Source: Cymbidium sinense (taxonomy: Eukaryota; Streptophyta; Magnoliopsida; Asparagales; Orchidaceae). From it: a stretch of DNA of 64,000 bases. The DNA lies in the NCBI GenBank assembly GCA_021442155.1, contig CM038222.1:105234957-105298956 (forward strand), given 5' to 3'. The notes beneath the pieces are model-generated. The model saw only the letters and a list, made by a program, of their open reading frames with translations, was not told the DNA's origin and ran no database searches. Below, piece by piece: positions 1 to 10,443 of the stretch. Position 1 is the first letter of the stretch. Each line of letters starts with the position of its first letter. A program made the translations under genes and the position numbers.

Positions 1-876
1 TGAGTAGCGAGCCAATCAAGGAAATTTATGAGGGCGGAGGCTACCGACTGCCTGACGTACCTTTGCCTCTCTCTGCTAGTAACATGAACTAATACACGGG
101 CCTCTTTGGCCCTCTCTTGACGGATAAGCTCGCCTACACTGTGAGGGATGATCGATCGTAAATAAAATTGGGCATCGAACTTTGACCGTTCGTAAGGCCT
201 GCCAACTTAGCGTAAAACTGCCATTAGGCCGGCACGCGACCTCCTCCTATCTTTGGTAGGTGCCTCATACTGAACTGCAATTGGAGGTAACACTATAAAC
301 CTCCTAACATCTTTCTCCCCATCAGATGGAACTTGTTCTGTGTGAGAAAGTACCTTGCATGACTCCTCAAGCGAACCGAGCCTCCATCTCCTTCACAATG
401 TGCACATGATGTGGCTTGTTCTTGTGGCACCTATTGCGGCACTGAGTTCTGCTGGGTGGAGTAGTACGGGAACTAGACCCTATCTTAAAGGTAGGGGAGA
501 CTATCCCTGAAGCTAGGGTGGACTTCCCCTTGGAAGAAGCCAGTGAGTGGGTACTAGCTCATACTTGGGTAGTAATGGGAACAATTGAACGTACTGGCAC
601 TAGAGCTGTGGCTGCTACGGGAACCTCCACTATCTTCCTCTTCAGTGAGAGAAATTCATAATCGGAAGAGATCTCAATATGGATGACTGGCTTCTGCCCA
701 ATCACCACATTCCTACTGACGGTAGTGAGGGTTGCCCCCTCACAAGTGATCCTAGCCCCTTCAAATCCTCGGTCAAAGTGTATCAGATGAGAGAAATCAG
801 TTTGTGGGAGGCTGGCCCGATCTAAGGCCAAATCCATCCCAAAGGAAAAAGTAAACACATACTTCTGAGCATCCAT
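1..876 (-). pseudogene. Unrecognised degenerate coding region
   Basis: The minus strand carries a 105-codon open frame (559-876) starting MDAQKYVFTFSFG. Beyond its stop, protein-like sequence continues towards position 1 with frame changes. One stretch holds a Cys/His/Lys-rich CRNRCHKNKPHH segment at about 400-450. Another, at about 1-210, reads openly and contains RPYERSKFDAQFYLRSI and ends LINFLDWLAT at the window edge. The region is more GC-rich than its surroundings. It lies just outside the segmental duplication that starts at 961 and has no second copy in the window. I do not recognise the family. A transposon-borne or gag-like protein is possible but unsupported by a diagnostic motif. 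The continuation of reading after stops suggests a broken gene cut by the window edge. Confidence 0.4.
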
Positions 877-1179
877 TTGTAATGTACTAAACTTGATAAA
901 AAGCTGATTAAGACTGAACTAGAACTCTACAATTTGTTGGAAACAAACTCAATTCAAATTTTCAAGTCCTCAGGTGGTCTATCATCGTTGTATGCTATTT
1001 TGAAAGGAAACACTACGTATTTTAGGTTGGGAAGATCTCATGTGTTTGCTTACCAATAGTGCCTTTTAAACATCAATTCTACTTCAATTATTACTCTCTA
1101 CACCCTATATCAGTTTATTAAGCTCTTGAAAAAAATTCAAGAGAAATCCTAGTTTCATAAATTGATGTTTTTCAAATGT

Positions 1180-1243
1180 ATTAACGGAAGGAAGAGAAAC
1201 TTATTTTTTTTATTTTTTTTATTTCTCTTCTTACTCCGTTAAT
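1180..1243. repeat. Short hairpin near the remnant copia 5-prime LTR
   Basis: The arm at 1180-1199 (ATTAACGGAAGGAAGAGAAA) is an almost perfect inverted complement of 1222-1243, with a T-rich loop between. It is absent from copy B, where an intact LTR lies instead. It may be a small foldback insertion or repair filler. Confidence 0.55.
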
Positions 1244-1810
1244 GATTTTTTATGTTTTTCACTGCATTAACTTCGCTTTCCAATTGAGGAATTATGTTTC
1301 ACTTTTTCACGCTAATTCTTATTGTGAATTTATATTTTAGGATACACATTATAAATAAGTAAATTATTTATGTTTACTAGTTCATAAGACTTGTAAATTT
1401 ATTTGCACAGTTAGTTTTCTTTGTAATTAAGGAATGTTATTTTACGTAAAAGAACCCGTCAATAGCCAAAATCAATTTATATATATGAATATGAAATATT
1501 GAAAGTATAAAGCCCATTAAAGCGTTTGTTATGAAATTTGGAAAGTGTAAAGCCATTAAAGGTTTTGTTATTAATTTTGTTTTAAGGTATTATGTATGCG
1601 AATTAACATTCAGAATAAAAATACTTGATTTTAATCTGCATTTAGATTTTACATCTATTAAGTAACAGCAAAAAGGTTAAACATTATTGTATTTATAAAT
1701 GTTTAAATATTTAATAGGAATATTATTGAATTTAGATTTACTTATGTGAAGTTATATATATGTATAAATATATATAACAAAAATGACAAATTATTTGGAT
1801 TTACTAATTA

Positions 1811-1956
1811 TTACACTTTTTTCATTCAATTGAAATAATTTTTGTTATCATTATTTAATTTGATATTTACAAATCAAACATAATTACACTTTTTTTCATT
1901 CAATTGAAATAATTTTTGTTATCATTATTTAATTTGATATTTACAAATCAAGCATA
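1811..1956 (+). repeat. 73-bp tandem duplication specific to copy A
   Basis: The segment beginning TTACACTTTTTTCATTCAA at 1811 is repeated from 1884 with nearly no change. Copy B has the segment once (about 51,748). It lies in the copia leader between LTR and gag. Confidence 0.7.
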
Positions 1957-2470
1957 ATTTGTTAATCACCAAAGTCATCAAATTAGAAAGTTTTTGCAAA
2001 TGTCAAATTAATTTTATATAATTACTCATGAGCATGTGATGCTAATAATGAAATGACTTAATGAACTTTATAAATTTATTATGAGTAATTAAAGTTCAAT
2101 GATTATAAATTATTTAAGGATCGCCCAAAGGTTGATTAGTCGATTTGTAATCATGAACATAATTGTGGTTAATTAATATACTTGCTAGATGTGTTTAGCA
2201 TATCCAAAGATAGCAAACATATTTAATTAAAGTTTGTATAATTACCAATTATGTGAAATTAATATTAAGGATCAATTATGTTTATTATTGTGTATTATAG
2301 TATCACCCAAAGAAGATCTTCAATATGCATTTATGTGACTATATGAATGTTATCAATGAATTTTTACGTGTTTGTGTTTATAACTCAAACATTAATATAT
2401 GAGCATTTAATATTTTACAGCATCTACTTCTGTTACTCTTCATTCCCACGCTTCGTCTATTATAATATTC

Positions 2471-3154
2471 AGTGGGCTTAATTTTAATGAATGGATTGAA
2501 CAAATTTAGTTCTATTTAGGTATCTTGGATCATGATTTAGCACTCCTTAATAATAAGCCTGCTACTATTATTGCTACAAGCAACAATGAATAAAAGTCTT
2601 TTTAAGATACTTGGGAAAGATGAAATAGACTTACCTTAACATTTATGTGAATGACTGTAGCAGAAAGCATTAAGCCAACAATTTCCAAAACTGATAATAC
2701 AAAGAAATTTATGAAGTATGTGAAAGATTTATCTCTATTTGAGTCTGCTGATAAGTGACGTGCTGGGACATTAATGGGTATGTTGACCACCATGAAGTTT
2801 GATAGTTCACGTACCATACATGAGCAAATCACTAAAATGACAAATATTGCAGCAAGATTAAACACCATGGGAATGAATGTGAGTGAAAGTTTTCTTGTAC
2901 AATTTATTATTAATTCCTTGCCTCTTGAATATGATCCATTCCAAATAAATTATAATACTATTAAAGATAAATAGAATGTGGATGAATTAAAAAGTATGCC
3001 TATTTAAGACGAAACAATGCTTAAGAAATATAGCGATTCACTCAGTTAATCTCATGGGACAACCAGAAATTAAAAGAAAACTAATTAAGAGGAATGCTAA
3101 GGGCAATAAAGGACACTTGAAGGCTAATGTGTCATCTGCTCAAATCCAAAAGAA
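2471..3154 (+). pseudogene. gag: Copia gag remnant (UBN2-type), element A
   Basis: The translated frame reads GLNFNEWIEQ, then a stop, then FYLGILDHDLALLNNKPA, the start of a copia gag (nucleocapsid precursor that packages element RNA into virus-like particles). A 66-codon open piece (2774-2974) continues with MLTTMKFDSSRTIHEQI and SLPLEYDPFQINYNTIK. Several stops interrupt it. The C-terminal zinc knuckle is missing because of the deletion at 3,154, where KVY-encoding sequence jumps into integrase. The sister gag at 52,326 is better preserved and confirms the assignment. Confidence 0.8.
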
Positions 3155-3690
3155 GGTATGATGAATCTGATAGAGTTGGTGAATATTATGGAAGGCATGA
3201 TGAATCTGGACAATGCCCTGGTCCATTTGCTAAATTTCAAGAAAAGTATGGCATTGTGCTCAATATATAATGTCAGGAACACCACAACAAAATGGTGTTG
3301 CAAAAGGCATAATTGTACTTTAATGGATATGGTTAGGAGCATGTTAAATTATTCTACTTACCCTTATCATTTGGATGTATGCTTAAAAAAATATTGTATA
3401 TCTATTAAATAGGGTTCCTAGTAAGGCAATTTTAAAAACCCCTTTTGAACAGTAGACAGAAAGGAAACCTAGTTTAAAACACCTTCATGTTTGGAATTGC
3501 CCAACAAAATTAAGAATTTATAATCCACATGAAAAACACTAGAAAAATCAGTGGACATTTCATTGGTTATCTAGAAAAATCTAAAGGGTATAGATTTAAC
3601 TGTCCTAATCACATTATAAAAATTATTAAAATTGGAAATGCTAAGTTCATTAAAAATGGTGATATTAGGGAGTACATAACTATGAAATGT
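3155..3690 (+). pseudogene. Copia integrase C-terminal remnant, element A
   Basis: After the deletion the sequence picks up inside the integrase region (DNA strand transfer of the element). It shows ESDRVGEYYGRHDESGQC-like text with frame changes, then coding for a region equivalent to LLNRVPSKAILKTPFE and the copia-specific KLRIYNPHEK block around 3,510-3,540. The catalytic start is absent. The small open frames at 3124-3412 in this stretch are frame fragments rather than separate genes. Confidence 0.7.
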
Positions 3691-3795
3691 GAAAATTGAA
3701 GAAACTAAAGTAAAAAAGTTTCTTTATCAATTACTTCTTCTAAAGTTGTTGTTCCTACAATTGTTGAACAATTTGATAATTTACAAGAAGAACAA

Positions 3796-4980
3796 ATGAA
3801 TGAACTTACACCACATAATGAAGTTATCACAAATAAACCTATAATTGATGAACAACAAGAAATATCATTAAGACGTTCTCAAAGAGAAAGAAAATTTATT
3901 ATTTTGGATGATTATTTTGTTTATTTACAAGAGTCAAAATTTGACTTAGGAATTGATGATGTTCCAGTTTCATTTATACATGCCATTAAAAGTATTAATT
4001 CTGAAAAGTGGTTAGATGCTATGAAAGAAGAGTTAAAATCTATGGATCACAATAACGTTTGCGATCTCATTGAATTGCCTAAAGGTTTTAAAAGAGTTGG
4101 ATGCAAATGGGTCTTTAAGATAAAATGTCACTCTAATGGCAATATAGAATGATATAAATCTAGACTTGTTGCCAAAGGTTTTACTCAGAAAGATGGTATT
4201 GACTATAAAGAGACTTTTTCTCCTATTTCCAAAAAGGACTCACTAAGAATTATTATGGCATTAGTGACTCATTATGATTTGGAGCTACATCAGATGGATG
4301 TGAAAACTGTCTTTCTAAATGGAAATTTAGAGGAAGAAGTTTATATGAATCAACCTAAAGCTTTTTAAATTAAAGGAAAAGAACATATGGTGTGTAATCT
4401 TAAGAAATCAATATATAGACTTAAACAAGCTTCTCCATAATGGTATCTTAAGATCAATGATACTATTATTATTTTTGGATTTAAAAATAATATTGTTGAT
4501 CAATGTACATATCTAAAGGTCAGTGGGAGTAAGTTTATATGCTCAATTTTATATGTTGATGATATCTTGCTTGAAACTAATGATCTTGGATTATTGTATG
4601 AGACCAAAAAATTTCTCTCAAAATACTTTGAAATGAGAGATATGGGTGAGGCATCATATGTGATAAAAATTGAAATATTTCAAGATAGATCACAAGGATT
4701 GTTAGGATTATCTCAAAAAGCATATATCAATAAAGTTTTAGAGAGATTTAAAATGGAAAAGTGTTCTGCAAGTATTGTTCCAATTCAAAAAGGAGAAAAA
4801 TTCAGTCTTATGCAAAGCCCAAAGAATGAATTGGAACGTAAGAAAATGAAACAAATTCTTTATGCATCTATTGTTGGAAGTCTGATGTATGATCAAACTT
4901 GTACGATATCAGATATCAATTTCACTGTAGGAATGTTGGGTAGATATCAAAGTAATCCAGGAATTATTCATTAGAAGGCT
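3796..4980 (+). pseudogene. pol: Copia reverse transcriptase, element A
   Basis: This is the reverse transcriptase that copies element RNA into DNA. An open frame at 3796-4152 begins with a linker and reaches EKWLDAMKEELKSMDHN and GCKWVFKIK, the copia RT entry. A stop replaces the Trp or nearby codon after SNGNIE. Reading resumes with the LDVKTVFLNG block, then SIYRLKQAS. The catalytic YVDD is intact at 4,552-4,563. The frame 4567-4974 carries the thumb/connection segment (KKFLSKYFEMRDMGEASYVI, LGRYQSNPGIIH) and ends at a TAG where the family has Trp. Stops make it non-functional. Confidence 0.88.
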
Positions 4981-5531
4981 GCAAAGAAAGTTTTATAATA
5001 TTTGCAAGGAACGAAATAACATATGCTCACTTATAGGAGATCTGAACATTTTGAGGTGATTGGATATTCAGATTCAGATTTTATTTGATGTGTGGATACT
5101 AGAAAATTCACATTTGGCTATTTGTTCCTACTAGCTGGAGCTATCTCATGGAGAACTGGGAAGTAGTCCTTCATTGCTACATCTACTATGGAAGCTGAGT
5201 TTGTGTCATGTTTTAAGCCACGATTCATGAATTATGGTTGCAGAATTTCATTTCAGGACTTGGAGTTGTCGACAATATTGCCAAGTCATTGAAAATTTAT
5301 TGTGATAATGTCATAGCAGTCTTCTTTTCTAAGAACGGCAAGTATTCAAAGGGTGTTAAACATATGGAATTGAAATACTTTGTCGTTAAAGAAGAAGTTC
5401 AAAAATATAGACTCTCATTTGTGCACATTAGCACTAATCTTATGATTGTTGATCCTTTAACTAAAGGATTGCAGCCTAAACTATTTAATGAACATGTTGA
5501 AAAAATGAGCATTATTAAAAAGCATTATTGA
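4981..5531 (+). pseudogene. Copia RNase H, element A
   Basis: This RNase H degrades RNA in RNA:DNA hybrids during element replication. The sequence shows KAAKKVL, GYSDSDF, KFTFGYLFLLAGAISW and TSTMEAEF, then an open 97-codon frame (5238-5531) with KSLKIYCDNVIAVFFSKNGK, KHMELKYFVVKEEVQ and the terminal DPLTKGLQPKLFNEHVEKM. Stops replace Gly-Cys and Gln codons in the first half. The C-terminal frame is the best preserved protein stretch of the element and ends 394 bp before the 3-prime LTR. Confidence 0.85.
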
Positions 5532-5911
5532 ATTTATTATACACTTTATGTATTCGACTCTCTGAGCTCTTTATTGAACTATTTCTGATATATTATCGCA
5601 TCTTATTTCATTATGTTTGAATGTATATACATGAAAGAATAATGTAAATTTTTACAAGATTTATTTTTTATAAAGACATTAATGTTAGACCATTATGATT
5701 ATCTCTCATTATAGATCATATTAAAATTAATATTGTGATAGATGGAAGGAAATATGTTGCAGTAATGGTGTACAACTGCCATGATCCCTATTAATGTTTT
5801 TCTTAATAATGAATTATGATTTGACCAAATTAAGAAAAATATTTGACATGTAATGCACATTATGTTTATGTATATAATTATTAAATCTTTAAATTGAATA
5901 TTATTATATAA

Positions 5912-5925
5912 GCCAAGTGGGAGAA
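5912..5925 (+). promoter_or_regulatory. Polypurine tract of copia element A
   Basis: The sequence CCAAGTGGGAGAA directly precedes the TG that opens the LTR at 5,926. A purine-rich tract of this form primes plus-strand DNA synthesis in copia elements. Confidence 0.75.
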
Positions 5926-6351
5926 TGTAAAAATTATGTAATTACTTTTGAAGTGTGGCCCACATTAATTATTATTCAGTTTATTATTTAATAATTAATT
6001 ATGTACTTAAATCTCATTGGTCAAGAGAGAGTTTAATCGATCGTTTATGGACCATTTGATCAAATAAAATGTCTCTTCATAGAGAAATTACCGATCTTCT
6101 TCCTACCCTTTAATGTGTAAGCATCTCTCCATTAAGATTATTACATGAAGAAAATTTAGGTGACGGAAGAGAAACCCTAGTTTCACAAATTAAAAGAATT
6201 CATGACAAATGAAGGTATGTGATTTATTTATTAATTAAAGATTTGTGAAAATTACTTTGTTCAAGATCTTGGGTTTAAGAGTTTATACGATTATGTTATT
6301 TGAATGATTAAGAAAATAAATTTTAATGAATACAATAAAAAATTTCTTACA
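5926..6351 (+). repeat. 3-prime LTR of copia element A
   Basis: The stretch opens TGTAAAAATTATG and closes TTTCTTACA (426 bp). It lies straight after a polypurine tract and is homologous along its length to the 5-prime LTR of the sister element at 50,615-51,021. The 5-prime LTR of element A is nearly lost, so age cannot be judged from an LTR pair. Confidence 0.85.
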
Positions 6352-7040
6352 CCTACATCATTGTAGGCTGAAGAATGCCAATCTTTGCCATTTTGGCTAA
6401 TCATGTGTAAATAGGTCAATTCTAATTGATGCCCATGAATTTCATTCAAAGACCAATTACAAAGTTGAAGTCAAATATTTAAAATTTCTTTAATAACTTC
6501 TATTTTGTTGAAGCAAAATTTTTAGATTATAATTATTTGATAGTTCTAATACTTCTTCTTTAGTGTTAATAATATAATCTATGACTTTTTTAAAAAAAAA
6601 AGAGTTGTCCATGATAAATTGTTAAATATATTACTCAAATTTATGAATTTAAAATAAATAATTCTCTTTTTAACTGTATAGTCAAGGATCCTTTCACTCC
6701 TATGATTTACTTGAGCTTTCACACTCAATTTTCTCAACCAAAAAAAAATCCAAATAATTATCATTGAAAAATATTTTGCTCGTTTCTATAATATATTATT
6801 GAAATTCTCATAAAACTGAAGGAAAACATTCATCTTATCTCATGGAATAAAATATTTTTGTGGCTTAGCAATCTCTTATATTATTTAGCTATCTAAGGCT
6901 TTTCCTTCTAAGCTTCTTTAGAGATTGTGGAATTCTTTTAACTTAATATTTTGTGACTTAAAACTAAATATGGTACTATATGGAAACGTCTGTCATCGCA
7001 AGTGTCTCCATTCTAGAACAACTTTCTTGAAATAATATAT
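6352..7040. other. AT-rich stretch without recognisable gene
   Basis: Many stops in all frames and long A/T runs. No domain or terminal repeat was recognised. It is unique to copy A and may be the unrecognised upstream part of the LINE that follows. Confidence 0.5.
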
Positions 7041-7910
7041 CTTATATTCTATTGTGATGGTGCTTCTATTTATGTTTTGGGACCCTTGGTTGAATGAAGA
7101 ATCTTTTGTTGAAATACTTGAAATTAATATCTTAAAATTCTTTCCTTTCTTTCCACTGTGTATCTTAATAAAAAATATTTCAAATGGTCATATGAACTTG
7201 ACCCAACCCAGATATGATTAATATTGTTAGTTAAATTTCTTTAAATCAAAGGAAGGAGTTGATGTTATTAAAAGGTTGCAAGGTTCCATCTTGTAATAAC
7301 TTTATAATGCTACATTTTTATAACAATGAGAAAATTTTCTTGTTGGATTTCGCATAAAAGGATTGTTGCTTGATTATCCTTGGCTTGTCATTTGTAATGA
7401 CCTAAAAACTATGGATAACTTAGCCAGAAGAACGTCCTTGTTGCCAAAAATTTGTCTCCTTTGTCATGCAGATAATGAATCTGCAAATCATATTGCTTGC
7501 CGTTAGAGGTCTTCCATGGACTTCATGATTCTACCACATTATGACTATGCCTCTAATCTTGCAGTTTGTAGCTGACATTGAAAATATTTCAAAGCTTTTG
7601 AGAATATCTATTTTCTTACTATTAACTGCATTATATTATATCATTTATGGAGGGAGAGAAATGAGAGGAAAATTGGCAAAGAAATTTGCTTCTGTTTTTA
7701 CATGTGTCTACAAAATCAAAACAACACTTCATGCCAAACTCATGCAATGGAAACAAGATTCTCAAGTGGCTGCTATTCAGCATTTTGTCATTTCCTAATA
7801 TTTTTTATGGACTTCGGATTTTGGGCCTCTCATGTAATTGTTATTTGCAGGTGGTTTCTTCCTTGTTTTGGCTCTGAATTTTATGGCTTGGAATTTCCAA
7901 GTTTTTAGAC
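7041..7910 (+). pseudogene. LINE retrotransposon 3-prime fragment (zf-RVT region)
   Basis: Coding remnants of the C-terminal part of a plant L1-type LINE open reading frame 2. LFMFWDPWLNE at about 7,060-7,100 matches the block after the LINE reverse transcriptase. An open piece 7,402-7,506 reads NLARRTSLLPK followed by ICLLCHADNESANHI, the zinc-binding reverse-transcriptase domain (C-x2-C then H; Trp-type positions decayed). The frame 7541-7798 carries ALYYIIYGGREMRGK, corresponding to the Trp-Lys-Glu-Arg-Asn block of the tail. The 5-prime end, the endonuclease and the polymerase are missing, as is usual for 5-prime truncated LINEs. Copy B lacks it because of its deletion ending at 8,057. Confidence 0.72.
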
Positions 7911-8057
7911 TTATTGATCGGAGTTGATCATATTTTTGGTGGAGACGAAGAAGCTCTATCCAAATGCTGTTGTTTTTTGGTGGATGATGATGACTAGGCT
8001 CTCTTCGGTGTCGAAATCCACACGGCACCTCACTGCCCTGATTGTATCACGTAAGAT

Positions 8058-8380
8058 TATTAGAGTTTCATTTTTCTTTTTTATGTCGAGTGAATTGAAA
8101 TATAAGTGATTGAAAAAAAATTGAAGAAATTTATTTGTTTGAGACTTTGTGTTCGGCCAATCAAAAGAGAGATTTGATCTCATAAAATCCCCATATATTA
8201 CTTAGGAGTATACATTAATTGGTTTAAATTAAAAAACTGAATTGGACATAAATATTGGTTGATTTGATTTGTATTTTATTTTTAAAATAGAGATTATTTT
8301 TATTTATATAGTGATTTTTTGTTTAAATTTAGAACAAAATGATTAAATATAAATCCGAATAAGTAATAATAAATACATAA

Positions 8381-8438
<58 letters not shown>

Positions 8439-8900
8439 ATTGACTTGGAAACTTGGAATATCAAAGAGGCCATACTAAATATTTTCTTTTTTAATCAAAA
8501 TGCACAAACATATATCTACAAATAATGAAAAAGTTAGCGAAATCTGATAAGTTTTATTCATAGATATTCATAAGAGACACATTTCACAAAATACAACTTA
8601 CATATCTTTATCTAATCATTATTTAAAAAAATCAACTAGTACAAAAACTTATCATAATAACTATCTCCAAGTAATTCACATTAACTGTAGAAAAAATTTT
8701 CTCGGCTAAATTTTATAATTAGGCTTAATTAAAATCTAAATTAGCTAATTAAACACATTAAACAATTTAGAAATAGACCTAGTTGCCCATTGAACGTGGC
8801 ACAAGTGCCAACAAGGATGCAACGTCAACGCTAGTCACCCGTTCAAAGGGTGATTGGCATTGTCTCAATTTTTTTTAAAAACAAATTTAGCACAACCTCA
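8058..8900. other. Non-coding leader of the PMD unit, copy A
   Basis: No coding potential. The sequence starts at the point where copy B resumes homology (AGAGTTTCATTTTTC, 8,065 and 55,488). It contains a pure AT microsatellite (8,383-8,434) that is nearly absent in copy B. Just before the tandem array is a short perfect stem, TCACCC and GGGTGA with a 7-base loop, near 8,837-8,855. Confidence 0.6.
8383..8434. repeat. (AT)n microsatellite
   Basis: Uninterrupted AT dinucleotide run of about 52 bp. Copy B has only a few AT units at the matching place, so it expanded in A or contracted in B. Confidence 0.95.
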
Positions 8901-8902
8901 CA

Positions 8903-10110
8903 TTTTTGTTCGTATTAGACTTATCCGGTGTTAAATTTGAGCGAGCTTTCCATTGTTGGAAAGGTAACAAAATTCTACACGATTTTCATGTTGACAATTT
9001 TTAATGAATCTTGCTTATTAAGCAGTAGTTTTTCGAATGCTCGGCTTTCCACGGTACGAAATAGAAACCTTATTCACATCCGCACTTTTCTGCCTATATC
9101 GGACTCATCCGATGTCGGAATTGAGCGAGCTTAATATCATTGGAAAGGTAACAACATTTTTCATGACTTTAGTGTTGACAACTATCTGCGATTCTAGCTC
9201 GGTAAGCCGTAGTTTTTGTGAACGCTTGCTTTTTCACGCTGCGAAATAAAAACCTTATGCACAACCGCACTTTTTTACTCGTATGAGACTCATCCGATGT
9301 CAAAATTGAGTAAGCTTGGTATTGTTGGAAATGTAGCAAAATTCTTCATGACTTTTATGTTGAAAACTATCTGCAATTTCAACTTAGGAAGCCTCACTTT
9401 TTGCGAATGCTCAATTTTGTATGGTGCAAAACAAAAACCTTATGCACTGCCACACTTTTTTGGCCGTATTGGACTCATACAACATTAAAATTGAGTGAGA
9501 TTAGTATCGTTAGAAAGATAACAAAATTCTTCATGACTTTAATGTTGACAACTATCTATGATTCTAGCTCTAGTTACGCTTTTATAACGGTTTTGAATGG
9601 TGCAAAATAGAAACCTTATGCATTGCCCCACTTTTTTGGCCGTATTGGACTCATCCAGTGTCAAAATTGAGCAATCTTAGTATTTTTAGAAAGATAACAA
9701 AATTCTTCATGACTTTTATGTTGATAACTATCTACGATTCCAGCTCGGTAAGCCACAGTTTTTGTGAACGCTCAGTTTTGCACAGTGCGAAATAGAAACC
9801 TTGGCACTTTTTTGCCCGTATCAAACACATCTGGTGTCAGAATTGAGCAAGCTTGGTATCACTGGAATGGTAAAAAAATTCTCCATGATTTTTTGTTGAC
9901 AAATATATGTGATTACAGCTCAGTAAGCCGTAGTTCGGACATGGGTTCAGCATTTTGTTGTGTGGAACCAAAAGACACAATTGCCCCACATTTTGTCTTG
10001 TATATCATTTCATTTATGTTAGAATTGAGCAAGTTTGGTATCGTTGTAAAGCTAATGAAATTCTTCACGACTTTCATGTTGACAACTCTTTGCGATTGAC
10101 AGTAAACTGC
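8903..10110 (+). repeat. 185-bp tandem repeat array, copy A (7 units)
   Basis: The anchor TTGAG followed by an AGCTT-like motif and a GTATCRTTGGAAAGGTAAC-like segment recurs at 8,937, 9,121, 9,306, 9,491, 9,667, 9,843 and 10,025, giving spacings of 184, 185, 185, 176, 176 and 182. Each unit also holds TTCATGACTTTTATGTTGAC, GTAAGCCGTAGTTTTTG and GAAATAGAAACCTTATGCAC. Short open frames within it shift from unit to unit, so I judge it non-coding. It lies directly downstream (in the minus sense) of the PMD pseudogene. Confidence 0.9.
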
Positions 10111-10443
10111 AATTCGACATTTGTTCAGCATTTCAATGTCCATAGTTATGATTTTATTTGTGATAGACAATTGACAAGCAGATATGACACATTCAATACA
10201 TGATCACTGCAGAATTGTTGACTATAAGCATGTATAACCTGTGAAGCATGAAAACTTGAAGTTCTACAAAATAATTAATGAGATTATTTTTTTTTTACTT
10301 TTAATGTGTGTGTATATATCAATATATATATATATGAATTTTAACAAAAATAAGTAATTTCTCTCTAGGGGATACAAACACATCAAAATAAATATAAATC
10401 ATGGCATGTCTAATAGAAAATAACTTACTACAAAGTATAGATG

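Larger units (their letters stand above)
1120..6351 (+). mobile_element. Ty1/copia LTR retrotransposon A, decayed and internally deleted
   Basis: The order gag, integrase end, reverse transcriptase, RNase H, polypurine tract, LTR is that of a copia element. The 5-prime LTR is reduced to a short piece (about 1,135-1,165, matching 6,168-6,197 of the 3-prime LTR) followed by a small hairpin. Against the sister copy at 50,615, about 0.97 kb is missing at 3,154, removing the zinc knuckle, protease and the integrase N-terminus and catalytic start. Stops and frameshifts occur throughout. The element cannot be autonomous. Its lineage within copia was not assigned. Confidence 0.85.

Noticed and set aside
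8928..10203. Chain of short plus-strand open frames as a repeat protein
   Set aside because: Frames change between 185-bp units, 185 is not a multiple of three, and stops differ between copies A and B.
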